A stretch of DNA of 64,000 bases from Roseivirga sp. UBA6061 (lineage in GTDB: Bacteria > Bacteroidota > Bacteroidia > Cytophagales > Cyclobacteriaceae). The notes beneath the pieces were generated by a model that did no database searches, had not been told where the DNA came from, and was given only the letters and a program-made list of their open reading frames with translations. A program made the translations under genes and the position numbers. Every line of letters starts with the position of its first letter. Within the stretch, counting starts at the first letter, position 1. The DNA lies in assembly GCA_002427745.1 (NCBI GenBank), contig DIYF01000127.1, forward strand, positions 62,001-126,000, read 5' to 3'. This document shows positions 46,329 to 53,318 of this stretch, piece by piece.

Positions 46329-46685
46329 TCAAGACAATCTGCTCTTTTTCAAATACTCAATATAGTTGTTCAGCAATCCCCGGATTTGCTCTGCGGCTAC
46401 AGGGTTGGCTGAATGTACATGGAATTTTAAATCCGAAAGGTCCAGGCCGGATTCATAAACCAGCCATTTGGCTGCAGCATAGCCATCAGGGGCCAGGTTA
46501 CCGTCCTTGTCGAGTCCGAGGTCATTGTCAAAACTGATAAGTTCAGGCAGGCCGTTCTTTTTGATATACTGTACAAATTCAGCGTAAGACCGTACCAGAT
46601 CAAACTCCGGGACTTGCCCGGCAGGGTAGATCATATCCACCGTTCGAATATCATCCAGGAATAGTTTTTTAGCAGAGTTGTTCAT
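46329..46685 (-). CDS. Cyclic-phosphate processing receiver-like domain protein
   Basis: 118 residues resembling the cREC family: KLFLDDIRTVDM, FDLVRSYAEFVQYIKKNG, LISFDNDLGLDKDGN, DGYAAAKWLVYES and FHVHSANPVAAEQI are its conserved blocks, including the Asp-Asp pair and the HSANP motif. Proteins of this family were linked by comparative analysis to cyclic-phosphate RNA or nucleotide signals; their action is not experimentally settled. Starts on the stop of the ABM gene (shared TGATG). Confidence 0.82.
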   Translation of the reverse strand: MNNSAKKLFLDDIRTVDMIYPAGQVPEFDLVRSYAEFVQYIKKNGLPELISFDNDLGLDKDGNLAPDGYAAAKWLVYESGLDLSDLKFHVHSANPVAAEQIRGLLNNYIEYLKKSRLS

Positions 46686-47071
46686 CAGTCTGATCCCAGG
46701 CCTCCCAAAACCTTGAGCTCTTTTCCTTTTTGAGGAGGTCCGTCCAGCAGAGGCATGGCCGTACCTATCAATGCTCTTACGTCAGGGTTTTTTAAGGAAG
46801 CATCATGATCAGCCTTTGTTTCCCATACTTCCGTAATCCAAAGCAGGCTGTTATCTTCTGCATCCAGGCTCACTACATAGGAAATGCAGCCCTTTGCTTT
46901 TGAAACCATTTCTGAAGCCCTGAGCAGTATTTTACCAAGTTCTTCTGCCTTACCTTCTTTCGCTCTGAGACTGGCGATCAGGCCGTATTTGGTGTCAGTC
47001 ATATCAGTACTTTGTGCTTGTGTATGGAAACATACGAGGAGAAAGAGGCAGAGTATGATGGTCTTCTTCAT
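46685..47071 (-). CDS. Exported antibiotic biosynthesis monooxygenase (ABM) family protein
   Basis: 128 residues from ATG at 47071, which gives a good signal peptide (MKKTIILCLFLLVCFHTQAQ); longer frames start upstream without one. The ABM ferredoxin-like fold is indicated by YGLIASLRAKEGKAEELGKI, CISYVVSLDAEDNSLLWITE and VWETKADHDASLKNPDV. Such proteins are small dimeric quinol monooxygenases or ligand-binding proteins. Divergent from the Dabb gene by 115 nt. The gene's 3' end exists as a second, decayed copy about 0.9 kb downstream. Confidence 0.83.
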   Translation of the reverse strand: MKKTIILCLFLLVCFHTQAQSTDMTDTKYGLIASLRAKEGKAEELGKILLRASEMVSKAKGCISYVVSLDAEDNSLLWITEVWETKADHDASLKNPDVRALIGTAMPLLDGPPQKGKELKVLGGLGSD

Positions 47072-47186
47072 TTTTTGTTTAAGTCTGATGGCAATATGCA
47101 GAATATCTGAAGACCCTATACCATTATTAGGAACTGTCGGCTTTTTGCCCGTTCTTTTATTCCTACATATAAACCGAATGATACTC

Positions 47187-47615
47187 ATGAAAAACAGCCT
47201 GCCTTCAGCGAAAGCCCTATTTTCCATATGTCTTATGTGTGTAGCCATGCTGACTGCCTGCGACCACAGTGAAGGACATTCAGAAAATGATTCAGATAAG
47301 GTGATTCCTGCAAAACAGTTACGTCATGTTGTACTCTTCAAGTTTAAGGAAGATGCTGATCCTGCGGCCATTAAAAGGGCTGAGGACGCCTTTATGGCAC
47401 TGCCCGATAAAATTCCTGAGATCAAAGATTTTGAGTGGGGATTAAATAACAGCCCTGAGGGATTGGAAAAGGGTTTTACCCATTGCTACTTCCTTACCTT
47501 TGACAGTGAGGAAGGCAGAGCCGTTTATCTGCCTCACCCTGATCATAAAGCTTTTGGTAAGCTTCTGGATGGCATCCTTGATGATGTGCTGGTAGTGGAT
47601 TACTGGAACAAGTAA
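47187..47615 (+). CDS. Dabb-domain (stress-responsive) lipoprotein
   Basis: 142 residues from ATG at 47187 (MKNSLPSAK; an ATG three codons earlier is also possible). Lipoprotein signal ends MLTAC. The Dabb dimeric alpha/beta-barrel domain is clear: LRHVVLFKFKEDADPAAIKRA, IPEIKDFEWGLN, FTHCYFLTFDSEEGRAVYL and HPDHKAFGKLL. Function of exported Dabb proteins is unknown. A longer plus-strand frame from 46884 is antisense to the ABM gene and not real. Confidence 0.83.
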   Translation: MKNSLPSAKALFSICLMCVAMLTACDHSEGHSENDSDKVIPAKQLRHVVLFKFKEDADPAAIKRAEDAFMALPDKIPEIKDFEWGLNNSPEGLEKGFTHCYFLTFDSEEGRAVYLPHPDHKAFGKLLDGILDDVLVVDYWNK

Positions 47616-47623
47616 TACCGGCT

Positions 47624-48538
47624 TTATCTGCGCGGAAGGATGTCGCCAATACCATAGACATTGCCTGTAGCATAGATATCCGTCTTATGCACCTGCTCTT
47701 TACTTCCCAGTAATTCCATGGTTACGGTTGGAGGGTCACCCGCCTGTACACTTTTGAGGTCTATACAAATGTCTTTGTTGGGAAGGTTGATAGAGGCAAA
47801 AGGGGTGAGGTCGAGTACAGAAACTGTATCGGGCAGAAAACCGGCCAGTTCCGGATGAAAATCCCCGGGTATTTGCTTTGCATAGGGGTTATCACCTTTT
47901 GGTTCTTTGCAGGTGCCGAAAATGATGTTCTGGTGAAAGTCCAACAGCCGGTCAATTTTCGGGAGACCGCCATGAGCATCCAGTGTATTGGCCATAAGTT
48001 TATCAGGAAACAGAGGGGCGTAATGCACCATGACAGGAGCTGCCTGAGCAGCTTCAGTTGTATCAAAACAGCATAAAAGCAGCGGAAACCCTGGAAAATG
48101 GCTGTTGAAGAAATCAATAAAGTCATTACCGATTTCCGGAATTTTGTGTTGCGGAATCTGGCTTAGGGCAGAGGCCAGCCCATCAGCTGTAAGGTGATTC
48201 AGGATGGCGATATGGTATACGCCCATTTCCACCACATAATTAGGTCGGTCCTTAGCCGGCTCATCGCCCATCCACATCATCGTGTTTTCAGGTGTAGGAT
48301 CAAGGTACTCATAGAGCTCAGTAAGAAGATCCACATGCCCGGTGGTATCTATCAGGTGTTCCGGTTTTATAGCCGCCCTGGATGGTATATGTAGCAGCAT
48401 GCAGTTTGGCTCCTTTGAGAGATTCCTGACCCGGTTCTGATAAGCCAGCACATGTCGATAGCCATACTCGGGGTGGTCAATGTCCCAAACACCTATGTGG
48501 GTACAATCCAGAATTGATTTTGATATAGTAATGCACAT
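47624..48538 (-). CDS. Hypothetical cytoplasmic protein
   Basis: 304 residues, no signal peptide or membrane segment. I do not recognise the family. Composition is normal for a soluble globular protein; repeated conserved-looking histidines (HIGVWDIDHPEYGYRHVLAYQ, HLIDTTGHVDLL, NTLDAHGG) could bind metal, but this is not a known motif. Converges with the Dabb gene (9 nt between stops) and is downstream of the phosphatase-like gene by 21 nt, probably in one operon. Confidence 0.65.
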   Translation of the reverse strand: MCITISKSILDCTHIGVWDIDHPEYGYRHVLAYQNRVRNLSKEPNCMLLHIPSRAAIKPEHLIDTTGHVDLLTELYEYLDPTPENTMMWMGDEPAKDRPNYVVEMGVYHIAILNHLTADGLASALSQIPQHKIPEIGNDFIDFFNSHFPGFPLLLCCFDTTEAAQAAPVMVHYAPLFPDKLMANTLDAHGGLPKIDRLLDFHQNIIFGTCKEPKGDNPYAKQIPGDFHPELAGFLPDTVSVLDLTPFASINLPNKDICIDLKSVQAGDPPTVTMELLGSKEQVHKTDIYATGNVYGIGDILPRR

Positions 48539-48559
48539 TAGGGTAGACGCGGTTTCTGT

Positions 48560-48988
48560 TTAGCCATTCCTGTCCATAAAATCAGTCCAGGTTTCATTGG
48601 GTTGCCAAATCTCTTCCATGGCTTGTCTGGCCTGGTCTCTGTCATGCCCCAGAACTTTAGTCCGGTACATAAACACAAAGCTGGAAACCCGCCAGTTGAG
48701 AGCGCAGTGAATATGGACGCCTTTTTCGCTATGTAAGTCCATCAGGGATGAAAAGAGGACAAACTGCTCATCTTTCGGGTCTTCCCAGACTACAGGTATA
48801 TGCACGTAATTCATGCCATTTTCAGAGACCAGGCGACCTTCATCAGCCAGGGCACCTTTAGAGTCCGGCATAGCCAGGTTAATAACAGTTTCTACACCCA
48901 GGGCTTTGATCTGGGCGAACTCTTCCGGTTCAGGCTGACCAGAGGTGTGGATATGGTCTGTGATTTTGCGGTAGTTGATGATTTTCAT
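48560..48988 (-). CDS. Protein tyrosine phosphatase-like (BLH/DUF442 type)
   Basis: 142 residues from ATG at 48988. Blocks HTSGQPEPEEFAQIKALGVETVINLAMP and the P-loop-like VHIHCALNWRVSSFVFMY match the small family annotated as protein tyrosine phosphatase or beta-lactamase hydrolase-like. The P-loop reads C-x4-R, one residue shorter than the CX5R of true phosphatases; similar family members carry the same spacing (HCAANMRVS). Activity is therefore uncertain. Located between an NTF2-like lipoprotein-type gene and the hypothetical protein. Confidence 0.75.
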   Translation of the reverse strand: MKIINYRKITDHIHTSGQPEPEEFAQIKALGVETVINLAMPDSKGALADEGRLVSENGMNYVHIPVVWEDPKDEQFVLFSSLMDLHSEKGVHIHCALNWRVSSFVFMYRTKVLGHDRDQARQAMEEIWQPNETWTDFMDRNG

Positions 48989-49008
48989 AGCACTTAAAAG
49001 ATGAGGGG

Positions 49009-49461
49009 TTAATGGCAACTATCCCCTTGTACGGTATAAGTGAGTGAAGTGATTTTCCAACCTGCTTTTTCTTTGACAAGCGAAAAGGACTCATGACCGC
49101 AATGGGAGAGAACATTGTCTATGTAAAAGAGATAGGGAGCGGTTACAGAGGCTACCGTGCCTGATATAGTCATCTTTACTTTGTCCTGATTGAGTCTTTC
49201 CTTCCATTGTTGATTTGCCGGAAAATCTACGAGCATTTTCATCGTCCTTGCCTTTACCTCGTCACCTTGCTGTACAAATGCCTGAGCATTCGCAATCAGC
49301 AGTGAATTAAAGAGAGCCGTGTCTTTTTGGTCGATGGCTTTCAGAAAACTGTCGATAACTTCCATGACAGGCCCTTCTTCACTTTTTGCATCCTGCGCAA
49401 AAGCACAGAGCCCCGGTAGCGTGAAACAGATGATAAGTTGGTATATAAATCGGAAGCTCAT
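49009..49461 (-). CDS. Exported NTF2/SnoaL-like protein
   Basis: 150 residues with signal peptide (about 1-22, ending CAFAQ). The mature part (VMEVIDSFLKAIDQKDTALFNSLL, AFVQQGDEVKART, FSLVKEKAGWKITSLTYTV) has the cone-shaped alpha+beta NTF2-like pattern of DUF4440/SnoaL family. Substrate or ligand unknown. Confidence 0.75.
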   Translation of the reverse strand: MSFRFIYQLIICFTLPGLCAFAQDAKSEEGPVMEVIDSFLKAIDQKDTALFNSLLIANAQAFVQQGDEVKARTMKMLVDFPANQQWKERLNQDKVKMTISGTVASVTAPYLFYIDNVLSHCGHESFSLVKEKAGWKITSLTYTVQGDSCH

Positions 49462-49503
49462 TAGAGTAAAGTTATGTTAAAACCTCAACAGGAAGAAGCC
49501 TGC

Positions 49504-50214
49504 TTATCTGGCACCTTTGGATAAGGCTACCATGGCGGTACGTGCTTCTCCGGCATTGCTGATGGGCTCATCAAAGCTAAAGCGTACTTTCTGGTCGTTG
49601 ACAAATACATCAAATCCAAGGGCATCGATACCCACCATGCGCACCTGATCATCTGCGCCAATTGTCATCTGCTTGTAGTACTCGCAATAGCGCTTCAGAT
49701 CTTTCATATGATCTTCATTCATATGGTCAACAACCCTGTCTTCTCCTTTACCCTGAAAAGGATTGCTGATCAGAAAATCTTCCGGTTCAAACCAGTGAAT
49801 AGCCCCGAAACCACCGATATAGCGAACAGAGACAGGTTTGATCCTGTAAAAAGAGAAGTTATGCGTGCTATGATAGCCTTTAGAGTTGGGAAAGTGCCGA
49901 TAGTAGCGTTCCTGTGCCAGGACCTGATCTTCCGGGAGCAGCTCCGCATTGCCGATAATACAGAGCCTTCCGTTGGACTGTACATCATGACTGTCTTTCA
50001 GAATGGTGAGGGAGCAACGCTCGTCTTTCAGAATGTTCTTAGTATGCTGAGCGATGGTTGAAATAAGGATCAGGGGCATGCCTTTGCCATCCAGACAGTA
50101 AGGCACCACAGAGCCAAATGGGAAACCCTCCAGCCTGGCCGAAATAGTAGATAGGACCCCATAATCTCTGGTATTGTAGAGAGCTCTGGCGTTGGAAACA
50201 GATTCGGAGGTCAT
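49504..50214 (-). CDS. HugZ-family heme oxygenase / PPOX-fold protein
   Basis: 236 residues: N-terminal pyridoxamine-phosphate-oxidase split barrel (ARALYNTRDYGVLSTISARLEGFPFGSVVPY, LISTIAQHTKNILKDERCSL) and a C-terminal DUF2470-type domain (VVDHMNEDHMKDLKRYCEYY). Both are features of HugZ, which degrades heme to release iron, and of FMN-binding relatives. The DHMNEDH histidine-rich segment fits heme binding. Stand-alone gene without heme-uptake neighbours. Confidence 0.82.
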   Translation of the reverse strand: MTSESVSNARALYNTRDYGVLSTISARLEGFPFGSVVPYCLDGKGMPLILISTIAQHTKNILKDERCSLTILKDSHDVQSNGRLCIIGNAELLPEDQVLAQERYYRHFPNSKGYHSTHNFSFYRIKPVSVRYIGGFGAIHWFEPEDFLISNPFQGKGEDRVVDHMNEDHMKDLKRYCEYYKQMTIGADDQVRMVGIDALGFDVFVNDQKVRFSFDEPISNAGEARTAMVALSKGAR

Positions 50215-50325
50215 AAGGCAGCTTTTCTGGTTGGTGAAATTCTTAAATGCAGATGATCAGGCCACATAAATCAAATGGGCGTTCATCCGCTGTTGTGAAC
50301 TAAAATACCTTAAAGTAGGGTGGAT

Positions 50326-50844
50326 TCAATGAGCTGACTCTTTATTTGCCTTGCTTAGACTAAGAAAAAAGAGAATCATCAATAGGATTCCTCTGACATA
50401 ATAAACAATGACTGATGAATATTGATAGTTCATTAAATCGTCCGCTATGCCATAGCTTTCACTTTCAACGAATTCCTCTATTATTCCTGAGTATTTCTCT
50501 TCACTGAGCACGCGGAGTAGTACCTCACCTATGTAGAGAACTATTACCCAGATACCGAGTCCGAGGAGTAGTTTTCTGTTAAGCAAAAAGAGGGTTTGTT
50601 TGTTCTTTATTGCCTGATAGATCAACCATAGCAGGCCGAAAACGAGAATAGCGTTTAAACCATAAGATGCATAGGTCACCGCCAGAAAGCGATCAGCCAC
50701 ATCCAGAGGTAATAGCAGGAACAAAAGCTTTCCAACCAGTGACTCCAGTAGCCCCCAGCCCTTATAGGCGAGTACTCCTGCCAGTAGCCATGCCAGCTCA
50801 GGATTCACCAGCACATCGCTTTTTCGCTCAATCAAGTTTTTCAC
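50326..50844 (-). CDS. Hypothetical membrane protein
   Basis: 172 residues (GTG start at 50844, no ATG nearby upstream) with four hydrophobic segments (LLAGVLAYKGWGLLESL, YGLNAILVFGLLWLIYQAI, LLLGLGIWVIVLYIGEVLL and VYYVRGILLMILFFLSL). No family recognised. Flanked by HugZ and the M23 peptidase genes, same strand. Confidence 0.55.
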   Translation of the reverse strand: MKNLIERKSDVLVNPELAWLLAGVLAYKGWGLLESLVGKLLFLLLPLDVADRFLAVTYASYGLNAILVFGLLWLIYQAIKNKQTLFLLNRKLLLGLGIWVIVLYIGEVLLRVLSEEKYSGIIEEFVESESYGIADDLMNYQYSSVIVYYVRGILLMILFFLSLSKANKESAH

Positions 50845-50923
50845 ACCTTAAACTAGTACAAAAAAGCTGCTTTAGCGATTGTGTCTTTTGAATATTGACC
50901 ACCCTTTTTCTCCAGGTCAGGAA

Positions 50924-51895
50924 TTACTGATTTCTGATCCGCTCGCCTTTGATAGGGGAGTAATCGGTTTTAAGCTTTCCATTCACTACTATCTTTTCAA
51001 AAAAGCTCTTGGCAGCGGTGGCCTGACTCATGTCCTCTGTATTCTGAATCTGAAAATGTAAATGAGGTTCTGAAGAGTTCCCGGAATTGCCGCATAAGCC
51101 CAGTAGCTGTCCCTGTTCCACCTGCTGTCCTGGCTTTACTACAATGCTGGACTGCTTGAAGTGTGCAAAAAAGAGGTATTCATCATGGGCAGTTTTGATG
51201 ATCACAGTATTGCCCGGTACATAGAGCGGATTCATCACTCCGGGAACATTGTCTTTAATGCCATCCACCACCTGCACCACTTCACCCGCTACGGGTGATA
51301 TGATTTCCTGACCAAATACATAATAATCTTCATTGGTCTGCCCGGTAGTTTTGTAGGAGAGGCTTTTCTCGTTGGTCATCACCAGATCAAAGGCGGTCTT
51401 CTGCTGTTTGTAATCCACATGGTAGTTCAGCTCACGGGTATCGCCTCCCCAGAGCACGGTCCATTCTCCTTTAAAGGGCAGAATCATCCGGGATATATTA
51501 CGCTCCAGCACAGGAGCTTTACTTTCCTCTGTAAATTCTCTTACCAACATACCATTGATCATGCCTTTTGAGTCGGCTGAGATGTAGAGGCCAAGCAGGG
51601 CTTTGTCAAAGTTGGTTTTGTAGAGGGCTACTGTACCGTTTTCATATTTTATGAATTCACGCCTTAAAATGTTACCTGCCTGAGACTTCAGGTTCGTGAG
51701 GAACTGGCTGGTATTGCTCAGGGGTAAGGCTTCCTGCATTTGTGGGGAGAAGCTGGCAAAAATGGAATCATACTGACCAGCATTATAGTGCCTTTCGAAA
51801 GTGGCAGCGGCTTTTTGGGAATAAGCTGTTTCCTTTTGTGCAGCGAGGGTAGAAGCAAATAGAATGAGGACTGTGGTATATAGGAATTTTTTCAT
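50924..51895 (-). CDS. Exported M23-family metallopeptidase with DUF3887 domain
   Basis: 323 residues, signal peptide (1-19, ending LAAQ). N-terminal DUF3887 segment (AAATFERHYNAGQYDSIFASF) then a C-terminal LytM/M23 domain: SPVAGEVVQVVDG, VIIKTAHDEYLFFAH, LLGLCGNSGNSSEPHLHFQIQ, with the His-x-His zinc site complete and candidate first-site residues at YHVDYKQQKTAFD. Such enzymes cut peptide crosslinks in peptidoglycan or act on other periplasmic peptides. A 7-bp tandem repeat lies at its 5' side. Confidence 0.88.
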   Translation of the reverse strand: MKKFLYTTVLILFASTLAAQKETAYSQKAAATFERHYNAGQYDSIFASFSPQMQEALPLSNTSQFLTNLKSQAGNILRREFIKYENGTVALYKTNFDKALLGLYISADSKGMINGMLVREFTEESKAPVLERNISRMILPFKGEWTVLWGGDTRELNYHVDYKQQKTAFDLVMTNEKSLSYKTTGQTNEDYYVFGQEIISPVAGEVVQVVDGIKDNVPGVMNPLYVPGNTVIIKTAHDEYLFFAHFKQSSIVVKPGQQVEQGQLLGLCGNSGNSSEPHLHFQIQNTEDMSQATAAKSFFEKIVVNGKLKTDYSPIKGERIRNQ

Positions 51896-51903
51896 GGCTG
51901 TAT

Positions 51904-51950
51904 TTTTGGGTATTGGGTATTGGGTATTGGGTATTGGGTATTGGGTATTT
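51904..51950. repeat. 7-bp tandem repeat (TATTGGG)
   Basis: Five perfect units TATTGGG (51911-51945) with a degenerate unit before and after, between the M23 gene start and the previous gene's stop, whose TAA (51949-51951) overlaps the repeat edge. Same situation as the 8-bp array at 22148-22243. Confidence 0.88.
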
Positions 51951-52587
51951 AGTCTTTGCTCTCCAACTGGAGCAGTACCCTGTCTATTTCACTGATGGTT
52001 GGTTTCAGGGTCTTTTTGACTGCACGTTTATTCATCCACACGATGAGTGCATAAAAAATACCCAGGCCTATGATCATGGTGATCTTTTCTGTGGCCATAA
52101 CCGGAACGGAATCTTTCAGCAGGGGAGCCCAGTCATATGTAGCCGGATCTCCAATGCCTGCAATCAGCATAATATTGAGCAGGTAAGGAGGGAGCACATA
52201 CCACCACAATACAGAATCGAGCAGTCTTACCTGTTCCTGCATACCAGACTTCTGATGATCGAGTTGCTCTGTGAAGGAGGCGGCAAAATCCACCGGGCGT
52301 TTCTTTTTCTGCATTCTCCTGAACTTGACAATGAGATAAATAAAGTGGCCTATGTTCAGCAAAGCGGCCAGCCTGGCAATAGGGAAGGGAAGCTCGTAAG
52401 CCAGGTAGGCAAAGAGCGGAATACCGATTACTGCTGCCCCGATTTCTCTTCTGTCTCTTCTGCGGATAGCCCTTTCCAGACCTTTCATTTTGTCATTCAA
52501 ATCCATCATCAACCGTGACAGATCAAATTTGATGCGCTCTATTTCAGAAGAGCTTTTCCATATATTTTTCAGTTCCTGTTCTAACAT
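51949..52587 (-). CDS. Membrane protein coupled to the ECF sigma factor
   Basis: 212 residues from ATG at 52587 (MLEQELKNIWKSSSEIERIKFD), immediately after the sigma factor stop at 52589. The cytosolic N-terminus is followed by hydrophobic segments (about 50-90, 130-150, 165-190) and a short C-terminal tail with TISEIDRVLLQLESKD. No known anti-sigma motif is present, but gene order (sigma then membrane protein, about no gap) is the typical layout for an anti-sigma factor; I regard that as inference. Confidence 0.7.
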   Translation of the reverse strand: MLEQELKNIWKSSSEIERIKFDLSRLMMDLNDKMKGLERAIRRRDRREIGAAVIGIPLFAYLAYELPFPIARLAALLNIGHFIYLIVKFRRMQKKKRPVDFAASFTEQLDHQKSGMQEQVRLLDSVLWWYVLPPYLLNIMLIAGIGDPATYDWAPLLKDSVPVMATEKITMIIGLGIFYALIVWMNKRAVKKTLKPTISEIDRVLLQLESKD

Positions 52588-52588
52588 T

Positions 52589-53092
52589 TTATCCAAGTTT
52601 TGGGGTGATGCAGTCGAAAAGCATTTTCCTGATACGCTTCATTTTCACCGCCACATGATTCTCTGAGAGTCCGGTGACCAGGGCGATTTCTTTATAGGCG
52701 AGTTCTTCCAGGTAAAGGATGACAAGACTTTGATCTCCTTCATTCAAACGGGTGATACACTCACGAAGAAACTGATATCGTTCCTCCTGCAATTCATCAT
52801 GAGCGCTTTTCACAGGCATAAACCGGATAGATTCAAGCCTGACGTTTTTGTTGTCGGTTTTTTCAAGCTTCAGCTTTGCCCGCATACAAACATTCAAAGC
52901 AATTTTGTACAGCCAGGTGCCTTCTCCTGATTCGCCTTTGAAGGCCGGAAAAGATTTCCAGGCCTGATAGACCACCTCCTGAAACAGGTCCTGAGGTTCT
53001 ACAGGAGTTACGGCATATACGCGGCAGATCCGGTAAATCTTCTCCTTGTTATCTTCCAGTACCTGTTCAAATGGTTTCTTCGGTTGCTGCAT
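52589..53092 (-). CDS. RNA polymerase sigma-70 (ECF) factor
   Basis: 167 residues from ATG at 53092; longer frames upstream lack supporting features. Region 2 reads LEDNKEKIYRICRVYAVTPVEPQDLFQEVVYQAWKSFPAFKG, with the typical ECF DLFQEVVYQAWK block; region 4 is QSLVILYLEELAYKEIALVTGLSENHVAVKMKRIRKML. Directs RNA polymerase to an unknown regulon, probably under the control of its downstream partner. Confidence 0.93.
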   Translation of the reverse strand: MQQPKKPFEQVLEDNKEKIYRICRVYAVTPVEPQDLFQEVVYQAWKSFPAFKGESGEGTWLYKIALNVCMRAKLKLEKTDNKNVRLESIRFMPVKSAHDELQEERYQFLRECITRLNEGDQSLVILYLEELAYKEIALVTGLSENHVAVKMKRIRKMLFDCITPKLG

Positions 53093-53244
53093 TTCAGTTT
53101 TTCGACTGTCTACTAATATTAGTGACAAGCCTGACAGAAATATGACAGACCGGGGTGAAAATATTTTCAGAGCGAAAGAAAAATGGAGAGAAGGTACAAG
53201 AAAGGTCGCCCGTGTTTTTGCTAAGAAGGTCCGGAACTTCAGCA

Positions 53245-53290
53245 AAAAGAAAGCCCCCTGTAGCAGAAATATCCGCTACAGGGGGCTTGA
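53245..53290 (-). terminator. Terminator of the downstream FtsX permease gene
   Basis: 12-bp perfect stem GCCCCCTGTAGC / GCTACAGGGGGC (53253-53286) with a 10-nt loop. On the minus strand a T-rich run (TTTCTTTTTG) follows the stem, 33 nt after the permease stop at 53319. Confidence 0.88.
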
Positions 53291-53318
53291 AAATGTAAAG
53301 TCAATACAGCTTACACTG

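Noticed and set aside
46884..47186. N-terminal extension of the Dabb gene over the ABM gene
   Set aside because: It is antisense to the ABM coding region; the lipoprotein signal starts at 47187.
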